A stretch of 14,512 nucleotides of DNA from positions 1 through 14,512 of the forward strand of contig JAGTSD010000006.1 in NCBI GenBank assembly GCA_018262135.1, given 5' to 3'. Origin of the DNA: Pseudomonadota bacterium (GTDB lineage Bacteria > Pseudomonadota > Gammaproteobacteria > Competibacterales > Competibacteraceae). Positions 1-7,081 of the stretch are shown here, piece by piece; position 1 is the stretch's first letter; each line of letters starts with the position of its first letter. The notes beneath the pieces are model-generated. The model worked only from the letters and a program-made list of their open reading frames with translations. It searched no databases and had not been told where the DNA came from. A program made the position numbers and the translations under genes.

Positions 1-350
1 CTTTGGTGGCTGCGATGCCCGTCCGGCATCGGCCCGCCGCGCGGCGGCCCCAGATCGCCGATCAGCAACCGGCCGCCGCTCGCCGCCGCCCGCCGGCCCA
101 ACCGCTCCACGAACGCAACCAGGGCCGGATGACCGTAATAACGATTCCGACTGGAGCGCATGACCTGATAGCCGTCGCCGGCCAGCGGCAGCGCCACCGC
201 CCCGGCAATGCAACCGGCGGCGTGGGAACCGATCACCTGTGGCGGCCCGGCCAGCGGATACCCGACCGTGCTCCAACCATTGCCGGCCAAGGCCAGCAAG
301 GGGCTCATCAGCAATGACAGGAAGAGTAGGACCCGAAGTCGGACGGTCAT
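1..350 (-). CDS. mepA: Penicillin-insensitive murein endopeptidase MepA, N-terminal part (gene runs off the left edge)
   Basis: MepA is a periplasmic LAS-family zinc endopeptidase that cuts D-Ala-meso-DAP cross-links in peptidoglycan. Reading leftwards from the ATG at 350, 116 codons are visible. Residues 1-22 form a Sec signal peptide (MTVRLRVLLF followed by a hydrophobic run ending ALA). The mature part then matches the MepA N-terminus as I remember it: W26, an IGSHAAGCIAG stretch, YQVMRSSRNRYYGHP, LLIGDLG and finally GHRSHQ. H115 in that last motif is the first zinc ligand; the aspartate that should follow seven residues later lies outside the window. An AGGTGG Shine-Dalgarno (358-363 on the minus strand) sits 7 nt before the ATG, which fixes the start. 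The gene is divergent from the alcohol dehydrogenase gene, with about 140 bp between starts. The family call is firm; whether the gene is intact cannot be seen. Confidence 0.88.
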   Translation of the reverse strand, partial: MTVRLRVLLFLSLLMSPLLALAGNGWSTVGYPLAGPPQVIGSHAAGCIAGAVALPLAGDGYQVMRSSRNRYYGHPALVAFVERLGRRAAASGGRLLIGDLGPPRGGPMPDGHRSHQ

Positions 351-492
351 GGCATTTCCACCTATGCGGAGTTGATCAGCAAAGCTTAGCGAAGACGCGG
401 GGGTTTGGGCAGTGCCGACCCTTTCGGGCAAGCTGGAAAAATAGCGGGGCGGCTATGCTGCAAATATTGCCATGCCCGAAAAGGTCCATCCC

Positions 493-2253
493 ATGTTGCC
501 CGACTATTTTGAATTTTCCCTGCCGACCCGCGTGATGTACGGAATCGGTGTCATCGATCAGTTGAACGAAGCTGTGGCGTCTTACGGTCCCCGGCGGGCG
601 CTGCTGGTGACTGATGCGATTCTGGTTCAGGCCGGGCTGGCGGAGCGAGTGCAAGCCGGGTTCCGCCATGCCGCCATCGAGATCGTGGCGACGTTCGACC
701 AGGTACCGCCCAATTCCACGATCAAAACCGTTGAAGACTGCGCGGCGCTGGGTCGGGAACACGGCTGCGATCTGATTATCGGCCTGGGCGGTGGCAGCGT
801 GCTGGATACCGCCAAGGTCGCCAACATCCTGATGGTCAAGGGTGGTCGGGTGCAGGAACACATGGGCGCGTATCTGCTTGGCCAGGCTCGCCTGTTGCCG
901 CTGTTTCTGATTCCGACCACTGCCGGTACCGGTTCGGAAGTGACCAAGGTGGCGGTGATCGCCGATCCTGACCACGACGTAAAACTGCCGTTCGCGGAAA
1001 ACCAGTTCCTGCCCGATCTGGCGATTCTCGATCCCGAACTGACGCGCACCCTGCCGCCCAAACTGACCGCCATGACCGGCATGGATGCGCTGACTCACGC
1101 TATCGAAGCCTACGTGGACAAGGAATGGTCGCCGGCGTCCGATGGGCTGGCGCTGCAAGCGATTCGTCTCATCCGCGATTATCTCCTGCTGGCCTGCGCC
1201 CAGCCGGACAACATCCAGGCGCGTGGGGCAATGCTGGCGGCGAGTTGCCTGGCAGGCATCGCCTTTTCACATTCGATGGTGGGAATGGTGCACGGCATCT
1301 CCCATGCCCTGGGCGGGGTCTACCACATCCCGCACGGGCTGGCAAACGCGCTGGTGCTGCCGGAAGTGATGGACTACAACCTGGAATCCAGGCTAGACCG
1401 CTACGCTGACATCGCCGAGGCGTTGGGCATAGTGTTCCCCCGGCCAGGCGCGGCGATTGGCAACCTGCTGCGCTACGGCGGGCTGACATTCGCCGCGCCG
1501 CTGGCCAAGCCGTTGACCGGCGTGGATCGCTGGTTCCGGCGCAAGGCGGCGAAGGCGGGCATTGCGCACATCCGCACCTTGAACCGGCAACTGGCACACC
1601 TGACCGGAATGCCGCTCAACCTGCGCGATGCCGGCGTCAAGGACGGGCTGGCGAAACTGGAGCAGGTGGCGGATACCGCGATGACCGATGGGGCGATGCT
1701 TTACAACCCGCGCGAGCTGGAGCGGGAAGCGGTGGCGCGCATCGTCCGCGCCCTCTACGATACCACGGTGACGCCGCTGCCCGTATCGCCAGCGGATTTG
1801 CGGCCGGCGGGGGAAACTGCGGCAGCGCGGGAACTGCTTAACGTCTTTCCGGATACCGACACCTTCTATCGGGTTCTGGGCGGCTTTTTCGAGCGGCTGA
1901 AGACTGATCCGCAAATCGGCGGACCGCTGAAAGCTTCCGGGCTATGCGTCCAGTTCGTGTACGAGCAACCGGCAGCGGTGATGACCATTGACGCGCGGGG
2001 CGATGAGGTAAAAATTTACCGGGGCATGGAATTCAGTGGCCAGCCGGAGGTGACCATGTGCATGAGCGCCGACTTCGCTCACGCCTTCTGGCATGGCAAG
2101 GTCAACCTGGTGTCGGCGCTAACCCGCCGGCGGGTCTTCGCCAAGGGCAACGTACCCAAGACGCTGAAATTGCTGCCGATTCTCAAGCCGGCCTACGCCC
2201 TGTATCCGCAGTACCTGGCGGAAATCGGCATGGCGGACAAGATCATGCGGTGA
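493..2253 (+). CDS. Iron-containing alcohol dehydrogenase fused to a C-terminal SCP2-like lipid-binding domain
   Basis: The 586-residue product is clearly longer than the usual ~385-residue group III dehydrogenases. The N-terminal NAD(P)/Fe-dependent domain covers about residues 1-423. It has GGGSVLDTAK (99-108), PTTAGTGSEVT (about 141-151) and the expected metal ligands D198, H202, H267 and H281, spaced as in FucO. About 35 extra residues (roughly 318-352) interrupt the helical domain. Residues about 447-560 resemble an SCP2/UbiJ-type sterol-carrier fold (FYRVLGGFFERLKTDP, then VKIYRGMEFSG and a helical end), which would bind a hydrophobic ligand. I infer oxidation or reduction of a long-chain or lipid-like alcohol or aldehyde; the substrate is unknown. 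An in-frame ATG lies at 472, but the start at 493 has AAAAGG (479-484) 8 nt upstream and gives the typical MLPDYFEFSLPTRVMYGIG opening. The gene stands alone between mepA and convergent yceF. Confidence 0.85.
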   Translation: MLPDYFEFSLPTRVMYGIGVIDQLNEAVASYGPRRALLVTDAILVQAGLAERVQAGFRHAAIEIVATFDQVPPNSTIKTVEDCAALGREHGCDLIIGLGGGSVLDTAKVANILMVKGGRVQEHMGAYLLGQARLLPLFLIPTTAGTGSEVTKVAVIADPDHDVKLPFAENQFLPDLAILDPELTRTLPPKLTAMTGMDALTHAIEAYVDKEWSPASDGLALQAIRLIRDYLLLACAQPDNIQARGAMLAASCLAGIAFSHSMVGMVHGISHALGGVYHIPHGLANALVLPEVMDYNLESRLDRYADIAEALGIVFPRPGAAIGNLLRYGGLTFAAPLAKPLTGVDRWFRRKAAKAGIAHIRTLNRQLAHLTGMPLNLRDAGVKDGLAKLEQVADTAMTDGAMLYNPRELEREAVARIVRALYDTTVTPLPVSPADLRPAGETAAARELLNVFPDTDTFYRVLGGFFERLKTDPQIGGPLKASGLCVQFVYEQPAAVMTIDARGDEVKIYRGMEFSGQPEVTMCMSADFAHAFWHGKVNLVSALTRRRVFAKGNVPKTLKLLPILKPAYALYPQYLAEIGMADKIMR

Positions 2254-2256
2254 GGG

Positions 2257-2326
2257 TCCACGGAAAACACGGAACACACGGAAAGGCTTCTCTTTATTCT
2301 TCCGTGCTTTCCGTGTCTTCCGTGGA
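2257..2326. repeat. Long imperfect inverted repeat made of CACGGAA-type nonamers
   Basis: Each arm (2257-2284 and 2299-2326) consists of three near-copies of a 9-bp unit of the form NNCACGGAA, in opposite orientations. The arms match at 24 of 28 positions around a 14-nt loop. The element begins 4 bp after the alcohol dehydrogenase stop and ends 18 bp before the yceF stop, so it lies between convergent genes. There is no T-tract on either side, so it is not a standard intrinsic terminator, although the transcript could fold into a long hairpin that blocks read-through or protects 3' ends. Similar CACGGAA-rich elements occur, as far as I recall, as dispersed intergenic repeats in environmental proteobacterial genomes. 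Confidence 0.85.
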
Positions 2327-2344
2327 TAATCGTCATACCACTCC

Positions 2345-2944
2345 TCACAACACCGCTACTCCCGTTGCCTCCAGCATCCGGGTCAGCCGGATCAATGGCA
2401 GGCCGATCAGGCTGGTGGGGTCATCGCCTTCCAGCCGCTCGAACAGCGCAATGCCCAGCCCTTCGGACTTGAAACTGCCCGCGCAGTGATAAGGTTGCTC
2501 TCGTCGCAGATAGCCTTCGATCATTGCGGGCGTTAGTAGCCGAAACACCACCCGGAATGGCTCCACTATGACCTGACATTGGCCGCTGGCGCTGTCGAGT
2601 AGACACAGGCCGGTATAAAAGGTCACGGTCCGGCCTGAAGCGCGCTGCAATTGGGCAGCCGCCCGTTCGTAATCGCCGGGCTTGCCGATGATTTCACTCT
2701 CCAGCGCCGCCGCCTGATCCGAACCAATGATCAGTGCCGCCGGTTCGTGGCGAGCGACCGCCCTGGCCTTGAGTTCTGCCAGCCGCGCGACTAGCGCCGG
2801 CGCGTCCTCGCCGAGCTGGCGGGATTCATCGGCGTCGGGCGCTTGGGTGGAAAACGGCAGTCCCAGCCGCGCCAGAAGTTCTCGGCGAAAAGGCGAGGTG
2901 GAGGCCAGAATCAGACGGCGGCCGTCGGGGAGGGTTTCGGACAT
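2345..2944 (-). CDS. yceF: Maf-family nucleotide pyrophosphatase YceF (7-methyl-GTP pyrophosphatase type)
   Basis: This 199-residue Maf/HAM1-like house-cleaning enzyme should hydrolyse non-canonical nucleotides. The YceF branch acts on m7GTP, giving m7GMP and pyrophosphate. Visible family motifs are LASTSPFRRELL (13-24) at the N-terminus, IIGSDQ with the likely catalytic aspartate D76, GKP at 87-89, TFYTG, and the YceF-like HCAGSFKSEGLG and FERLEGDDPTSLIGLPL stretches. The length agrees with E. coli YceF (about 194). The ATG at 2944 is chosen because it places the motif at the usual distance from the N-terminus; a GTG three codons upstream (2953) is possible. Neither start has a good Shine-Dalgarno. 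The gene diverges from yceD and rpmF, the conserved arrangement in gammaproteobacteria. Confidence 0.93.
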   Translation of the reverse strand: MSETLPDGRRLILASTSPFRRELLARLGLPFSTQAPDADESRQLGEDAPALVARLAELKARAVARHEPAALIIGSDQAAALESEIIGKPGDYERAAAQLQRASGRTVTFYTGLCLLDSASGQCQVIVEPFRVVFRLLTPAMIEGYLRREQPYHCAGSFKSEGLGIALFERLEGDDPTSLIGLPLIRLTRMLEATGVAVL

Positions 2945-2988
2945 GGCAACCACGCGGCGAGGCGGTGAAAATAATGGTAATTGTGCGG

Positions 2989-3018
2989 AATCCGGCTTTA
3001 TTTTGACAGCAATCCGGC
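2989..3018. promoter_or_regulatory. Direct repeat AATCCGGC flanking the -35 box: candidate operator
   Basis: The octamer AATCCGGC occurs at 2989-2996 and again at 3011-3018, 22 bp apart start to start, about two helical turns. The second copy lies inside the spacer of the promoter at 3003-3031 and the first lies just upstream of its -35 hexamer. A protein binding both copies would cover the promoter of the ribosomal protein/fatty acid block. The regulator is not known and the repeat could be chance. Confidence 0.35.
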
Positions 3019-3031
3019 GCGTCTATATCAT
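3003..3031 (+). promoter_or_regulatory. Sigma70-type promoter for yceD-rpmF and the fab block
   Basis: A perfect -35 TTGACA (3003-3008) is followed after exactly 17 bp by TATCAT (3026-3031), five of six matches to the -10 consensus. It lies in a short AT-richer patch between divergent yceF and yceD. Transcription would start near 3037-3039, only about 3-5 nt before the yceD ATG at 3042. Confidence 0.75.
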
Positions 3032-3041
3032 CCCGCGTCTT

Positions 3042-3563
3042 ATGCAGACCCCGTCGCTTCCCAGCAGGATTGATCCCTGGCGTCTGACCGCCGAGGGTGG
3101 GCGATTGGAAGGCGCCTTGGCGCTGGCCGCGTTGCCTCGCCTGGTCGCCGAGCTGAATCGGACCGACGGCATGGCGAGTGTGGCGCTGGTAGCGAGTGTT
3201 GACCGGCAGGGCGTCCGATTCATCAAGGGCGCCGTGCGAACCGAAGTTGAACTGGTTTGCCAGCGTTGCCTGGGACCACTACGGTTGGCGCTGGACGTGA
3301 CGGTCAGCCTGGGTTTGGTTCGCAGCGAAGCTGAAGCCGACCGGTTGCCCGAGGAATACGAACCGCTGGTGGTTCCCGAGGGCATCATCCACGTCGCTGA
3401 TCTGGTGGAAGACGAATTGTTGCTGGCCTTGCCGCGGATTCCCCGGCACGACGATGTGCGCGACTGCGAGGCTAATGGTTATCGGGCGCCGGACCGGGTG
3501 GAGCAGAACCAGCCCTTTGCAACCCTGGCGTCCCTGTTACGAGATTCTCAAAGGAGTCATTGA
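3042..3563 (+). CDS. yceD: YceD/DUF177 family protein linked to ribosome biogenesis
   Basis: YceD (DUF177) proteins are almost always encoded directly before rpmF and are implicated in 23S rRNA or large-subunit biogenesis; their biochemical activity is not settled. The 173-residue product opens with LP..IDPWRL, carries CQRC at 73-76, then LPEEYEPL and [13 protein letters not shown], and ends [10 protein letters not shown], all hallmarks of the family. The conserved C142 is also present, so a metal site with the CQRC pair is possible. The ATG at 3042 includes the family N-terminus but has no Shine-Dalgarno and lies almost on top of the predicted transcription start. The stop is 2 nt before the rpmF ATG, so translation of the two is probably coupled. 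Confidence 0.92.
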   Translation: MQTPSLPSRIDPWRLTAEGGRLEGALALAALPRLVAELNRTDGMASVALVASVDRQGVRFIKGAVRTEVELVCQRCLGPLRLALDVTVSLGLVRSEAEADRLPEEYEPLVVPEGIIHVADLVEDELLLALPRIPRHDDVRDCEANGYRAPDRVEQNQPFATLASLLRDSQRSH

Positions 3564-3565
3564 GC

Positions 3566-3763
3566 ATGGCTGTACAAAAAAGCCGTAAGAGTCCCTCCAA
3601 ACGTGGCATGCGCCGCGCCCACGACGCCCTGAGCGCGCCTACGCTGTCCACGGATCGTACTTCCGGCGAACTGCATCGCCGCCACCACGTTACCCCAAAC
3701 GGCTATTATCGGGGCCGTCAGGTTATCACCACGCCGGTGGTTGACGAGAGCGAAGAAGATTAG
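3566..3763 (+). CDS. rpmF: 50S ribosomal protein bL32
   Basis: This 65-residue basic protein is ribosomal protein L32, a late-assembling component of the large subunit near the peptidyl transferase region. It begins [20 protein letters not shown], continues with the characteristic [21 protein letters not shown] segment and ends in an acidic tail (DESEED). No cysteines are present, so this is the form without a zinc ribbon. AAGGAG at 3551-3556 lies 9 nt before the ATG at 3566, a strong ribosome binding site located inside the end of yceD. The upstream TTG at 3560 in the same frame is too close to that site to be the start. Confidence 0.98.
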   Translation: MAVQKSRKSPSKRGMRRAHDALSAPTLSTDRTSGELHRRHHVTPNGYYRGRQVITTPVVDESEED

Positions 3764-3825
3764 CTTGCCGCCGCGTTTCGATCCGCCGGTCTTACCCTTC
3801 CCGCCATGACCCAGTTTCCGCCCGC

Positions 3826-4854
3826 ATGACCCGGCCGCTTACTATCGCCCTGGATGGCATGGGCGGCGATATCGGCCCCGAGGTGGTCGTGCCCGCCGCT
3901 CTCCGCGTGCTCAAAACCACCGGCGACGCGGTGCGCCTGATCCTGGTGGGCCAGGAAGACATCCTGTTGGCCCGGCTCGATCAACTCAAGGCCAAGGGGC
4001 ATCCCGGTATCGTCATCCGGCACGCCTCGCAACTGGTGAATATGGACGAATCGCCCGCGCAGGCCCTGCGCGTCAAGAAGGATTCCTCGATGCGGGTGGC
4101 GATCAACCTGGTCAAACAGGGCGAGGCCGACGCCTGCGTCAGCGCTGGCAACACCGGCGCGCTGATGGCGACCGCCCGCTTCGTGCTCAAGACCCTGCCC
4201 GGCATTGACCGTCCCGCCATCTGCACCACTTTGCCGACCTTACGCGGCCATACCCGGGTGCTGGATCTGGGGGCCAACGTGGACAGCAAGGCCGAACACC
4301 TGCTGCAATTCGCGGTCATGGGTTCGGTGCTGGCCGAGGTCAACGGGATCCAGCAACCGCGCGTGGGTTTGCTCAACATCGGCGAGGAAGACATCAAGGG
4401 CAACGAGCAGGTCAAGGACGCCGCTCGCCTGTTGACATCCAGCGATCTGAACTATATCGGATTCGTGGAAGGCGACGGCATTTACCTGGACGAAATAGAC
4501 GTGGTGGTCTGCGACGGCTTCGTTGGCAACATCGCGCTCAAGAGCAGCGAGGGCGTGGCCAAACTCATCCGCCATTTCATGACCCAGGAATTCAAGCGGA
4601 ACCTGCTGACCCGCCTGGCCGGACTCATCGCTCTGCCGGTATTGCGCGCCTTCAGTCGTCGGATCGATCCCCGACGTTACAACGGCGCCAGCCTGCTGGG
4701 CTTGCAAGGCATCGTGATCAAGAGCCATGGCGGCGCCGACGCCCTGGCCTTCGCCAATGCTATCCAGGTCGCGATGCTGGAAGTCGAGCAGGCGGTGCCC
4801 CGGTGCATCGATGCCCATCTGGCCGCCCTTCACGCCGAGAGACAAGCGCTTTGA
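3826..4854 (+). CDS. plsX: Phosphate acyltransferase PlsX (acyl-ACP:phosphate transacylase)
   Basis: PlsX converts acyl-ACP and phosphate to acyl-phosphate, the acyl donor used by PlsY for glycerol-3-phosphate acylation, at the cytoplasmic face of the membrane. The 342-residue length is typical. Family landmarks are [17 protein letters not shown] (8-24), [10 protein letters not shown] (106-115), [15 protein letters not shown] (146-153), [11 protein letters not shown] (184-194), GFVGN (231-235) and [10 protein letters not shown] (300-309). The ATG at 3826 gives the usual N-terminus but has no visible Shine-Dalgarno. It follows rpmF after 62 bp. Its stop TGA overlaps the TTG start of fabH, suggesting coupled synthesis of the enzymes that consume acyl-ACP and start acyl chains. 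Confidence 0.97.
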   Translation: MTRPLTIALDGMGGDIGPEVVVPAALRVLKTTGDAVRLILVGQEDILLARLDQLKAKGHPGIVIRHASQLVNMDESPAQALRVKKDSSMRVAINLVKQGEADACVSAGNTGALMATARFVLKTLPGIDRPAICTTLPTLRGHTRVLDLGANVDSKAEHLLQFAVMGSVLAEVNGIQQPRVGLLNIGEEDIKGNEQVKDAARLLTSSDLNYIGFVEGDGIYLDEIDVVVCDGFVGNIALKSSEGVAKLIRHFMTQEFKRNLLTRLAGLIALPVLRAFSRRIDPRRYNGASLLGLQGIVIKSHGGADALAFANAIQVAMLEVEQAVPRCIDAHLAALHAERQAL

Positions 4855-5819
4855 ATTACGCCCGAATCATTGGAACCGGCAGCTATCTGCCCGAGAAAGT
4901 GCTGACCAACGCCGATCTCGAACAGATGATCGAGACCACGGCCGAGTGGATCATCGCCCGCACCGGGGTCGAGGAGCGCCACATCGCCGCGCCGGGAGAG
5001 ACTACCTGCGATCTGGCCGAGCAGGCGTCCCGCCGGGCGCTGGCAGCGGCCGGTATCGAACCGGCTGACATTGACTTGATCATCCTGGGCACTACCACCC
5101 CCGATCACGTCTTTCCCAGCGTCGCTACCCAGTTGCAGCACCGACTGGGTTGTTATGGCAGCCCCGCCTTCGACGTGCAGGCCGTATGCACCGGTTTCGT
5201 CTACGCTTTGGATATCGCCCACCGTTTCATCCGCACTGGCGCGGCACGGCGAGCGCTGGTGGTGGGAGCAGACACCTTTACCCGCATCATTGACTGGACG
5301 GATCGCGGCACCTGCATCCTGTTTGGCGACGGCGCCGGCGCGGTGGTGCTGGAAGCGGCGAACGAACCCGGTATCATTGACAGCCGGCTGGGCGCCGATG
5401 GCCGCTATAAGGAATTGCTGTGGGTGCCGGCGGGCGTGTCCAGCGGCTACGACCAAACCCGCCAGAACGCTGCCTTCGTGGAAATGCGCGGCAGCGAAGT
5501 ATTCAAGGTGGCGGTGACCACGCTCAAGGACATCGCCGAACAAATTCTGGTTGCGAATAACCTGACCGTCGCCGACGTGGACTGGCTGATCCCGCATCAG
5601 GCCAACCGGCGAATTCTGTCCGCCACCGCCAAGCGGCTCGGCTTGCCGGAACAACGGATGGTGGACTGCGTGCGGATTCACGGCAACACGTCGGCGGCTT
5701 CGGTACCGCTGGCCCTGGACGTGGCGGTGCGCGACGGCCGCATCCAGCGCGGCGATACGCTGTTGCTGGAAGGCTTCGGCGGCGGCTTCACCTGGGGCGC
5801 GGTGTTGCTGAATTATTGA
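4851..5819 (+). CDS. fabH: Beta-ketoacyl-ACP synthase III FabH
   Basis: FabH starts type II fatty acid synthesis by condensing acetyl-CoA (or another short acyl-CoA) with malonyl-ACP. The 322-residue product carries the full catalytic triad: C113 in AVCTGF, H249 in IPHQANRRI and N279 in HGNTSAAS. It ends in [13 protein letters not shown] as the family does. The start is the TTG at 4851. It gives the canonical opening (M)[15 protein letters not shown], whereas the upstream ATG at 4803 would add 16 unrelated residues read from within plsX. The TTG overlaps the plsX stop (TTGA), so initiation probably depends on ribosomes finishing plsX. The usual next gene, fabD, is missing: fabG starts 19 bp after this stop. 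Confidence 0.97.
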   Translation: MNYARIIGTGSYLPEKVLTNADLEQMIETTAEWIIARTGVEERHIAAPGETTCDLAEQASRRALAAAGIEPADIDLIILGTTTPDHVFPSVATQLQHRLGCYGSPAFDVQAVCTGFVYALDIAHRFIRTGAARRALVVGADTFTRIIDWTDRGTCILFGDGAGAVVLEAANEPGIIDSRLGADGRYKELLWVPAGVSSGYDQTRQNAAFVEMRGSEVFKVAVTTLKDIAEQILVANNLTVADVDWLIPHQANRRILSATAKRLGLPEQRMVDCVRIHGNTSAASVPLALDVAVRDGRIQRGDTLLLEGFGGGFTWGAVLLNY

Positions 5820-5838
5820 GCGCGAAGGAGAATTCACG

Positions 5839-6585
5839 ATGACGATGCTGGATGGTGAAATTGCCCTGGTCACGGGGGCCAGCCGCGGCATCGGCCAGGC
5901 CATCGCCCGCGAACTGGGCCAGCGCGGCGCGACAGTGATCGGCACTGCGACCACCGAGGCCGGTGCGGAGGCGATTACCCGCGATTTGCGCGAGCGCGGT
6001 TTCAAGGGGCGCGGCCTGCGGCTGAACGTGACCGATCCTGCATCGGTAGAGGCAACGGTGAAGGCGGTGACGCAGGAATTCGGCCCGCCGGGCATCCTGG
6101 TCAACAATGCCGGCATCGCCCGGGACAACCTGCTTCTGCGGATGAAGGACGAGGAATGGGCGACGATCCTCGATACCAACCTGACCTCGGTTTACCGACT
6201 GAGCAAGGCGGTGCTGCGCGGGATGATGAAAGCCCAGCGTGGGCGTATCATCAGCATCACCTCGGTGGTGGGCGCCACCGGCAATCCGGGCCAGGCCAAC
6301 TATGCGGCGGCCAAGGCGGGGATTATCGGCTTCACCAAATCGCTGGCGCGCGAAATCGGTTCGCGTAACATCACCGTCAACGCGGTCGCGCCGGGAGCCA
6401 TCGCCACCGACATGACCCGGGATCTGCCGGAAGCGCAACGCCAGGCGCTGCTCGCTGGCATTCCGCTGCAACGGCTGGGCGAACCCCAGGATATCGCGAA
6501 TGCCGTAGCGTTCCTGGCTTCGCCAGAAGCCGCTTACATCACGGGCGAAACCCTGCATGTCAACGGTGGGATGTATATGGCCTGA
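5839..6585 (+). CDS. fabG: 3-oxoacyl-ACP reductase FabG
   Basis: FabG is the NADPH-dependent SDR that reduces 3-ketoacyl-ACP in each elongation cycle. The 248-residue protein has the Rossmann glycine motif GASRGIG (13-19), NNAG at about 89-92, and the tetrad N114, S142, Y155 and K159. It ends GETLHVNGGMYMA as in E. coli FabG. A strong GAAGGAGA site (5824-5831) lies 7 nt before the ATG at 5839. FabG-like SDRs are numerous in genomes, but the position directly before acpP and the sequence make this the housekeeping fabG. Confidence 0.97.
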   Translation: MTMLDGEIALVTGASRGIGQAIARELGQRGATVIGTATTEAGAEAITRDLRERGFKGRGLRLNVTDPASVEATVKAVTQEFGPPGILVNNAGIARDNLLLRMKDEEWATILDTNLTSVYRLSKAVLRGMMKAQRGRIISITSVVGATGNPGQANYAAAKAGIIGFTKSLAREIGSRNITVNAVAPGAIATDMTRDLPEAQRQALLAGIPLQRLGEPQDIANAVAFLASPEAAYITGETLHVNGGMYMA

Positions 6586-6742
6586 GCGCTGGCCATAGGC
6601 TGGCTTTGGAGAAAACCGCGCTGGTTATGCCGGTGGTCGGCGCGGGGTCGGAAACCACACCGGAGGTATGGCGCCGTCACCGGATTTCGTCCACCGTGAA
6701 AGGCGGGCGCGGATTGAAATAAACCACGAGGAAGCAAACCAC
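6586..6742 (+). other. fabG-acpP spacer with acpP ribosome binding site and weak hairpin
   Basis: This 157-bp gap is the longest inside the fab block. It holds GAGGA (6728-6732) 10 nt before the acpP ATG, and a weak bulged inverted repeat (CCGGTGGT at 6630-6637 with ACCACACCGG at 6654-6663). An acpP-specific promoter would be expected here or in the end of fabG, but I cannot identify convincing -35/-10 boxes. Confidence 0.45.
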
Positions 6743-6988
6743 ATGACCGACATCAGCAACATTGAAGCCCGCGTCAGGAAAATCATCATCGAACAGTTGG
6801 GGGTGAAGGAGGAGCAGGTCACCAACGAGGCCTCGTTTGTCGAGGATCTCGGCGCTGACTCCCTGGATACCGTCGAACTGGTGATGGCCCTGGAAGAGGA
6901 ATTCGAACTGGAAATCCCCGACGAGGACGCCGAAAAGATCACCACGGTGCAGCAGGCGATCGATTACATCGCGGCGCATCTCGGTTGA
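6743..6988 (+). CDS. acpP: Acyl carrier protein AcpP
   Basis: The 81-residue acidic protein carries growing acyl chains on a 4'-phosphopantetheine attached to S40, within the invariant [19 protein letters not shown] block. The helix I start ([15 protein letters not shown]) and the end ([13 protein letters not shown]) match housekeeping AcpP closely. The ATG at 6743 is chosen over an in-frame ATG at 6668, because the latter sits 1 nt after a GGAGG and would add 25 residues not found in ACPs. A good terminator-like hairpin follows 29 nt after the stop, so a short, abundant acpP transcript is likely. Confidence 0.98.
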   Translation: MTDISNIEARVRKIIIEQLGVKEEQVTNEASFVEDLGADSLDTVELVMALEEEFELEIPDEDAEKITTVQQAIDYIAAHLG

Positions 6989-7017
6989 AGGTGTCCGTCC
7001 CGCGCGATTCCGAACCC

Positions 7018-7053
7018 GCCGCGGCTGCCTACCTGGAGTCGCGGCTTTCTTTT
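7018..7053 (+). terminator. Intrinsic terminator or attenuator between acpP and fabF
   Basis: GCCGCGGCT (7018-7026) pairs with AGTCGCGGC (7037-7045) to give nine base pairs, one of them G-U, with a further C-G pair inside. The stem is followed at once by TTTCTTTT (7046-7053). This is a standard Rho-independent terminator layout. As the fabF start is only 28 bp further on, with no room for a separate promoter, partial termination that reduces fabF relative to acpP is the likely effect. Confidence 0.75.
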
Positions 7054-7081
7054 GTCAGCCTGGTACAGTGAGGGTGGTTCC

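Noticed and set aside
351..492. Promoters between mepA and the alcohol dehydrogenase
   Set aside because: TATGCT (454-459) and AT-rich bits are present, but no -35 box lies at a suitable distance, so no promoter is called.
376..1158. 260-codon minus-strand frame opposite the alcohol dehydrogenase 5' end
   Set aside because: It is a shadow of a well-supported gene; it has a low-complexity His/Arg/Gln-rich composition and no recognisable domain.
2058..2489. 143-codon plus-strand frame crossing the alcohol dehydrogenase end, the palindrome and the yceF end
   Set aside because: It reads through two known genes in wrong frames and through a repeat; it is not a gene.
3806..3829. Seven-codon leader frame ending in an ATGA overlap with plsX
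   Set aside because: It has no ribosome binding site and nothing in its codons suggests attenuation; such short frames are expected by chance.
4830..6179. 449-codon open frame on the minus strand across fabH and fabG
   Set aside because: It lies opposite two certain genes, is rich in Arg/Ser/Ala as expected of antisense reading of GC-rich codons, and shows no family motif.
6668..6742. Possible 25-residue N-terminal extension of AcpP from the ATG at 6668
   Set aside because: The GGAGG is only 1 nt from that ATG, and ACPs have no such extension; the ATG at 6743 has a usable GAGGA.
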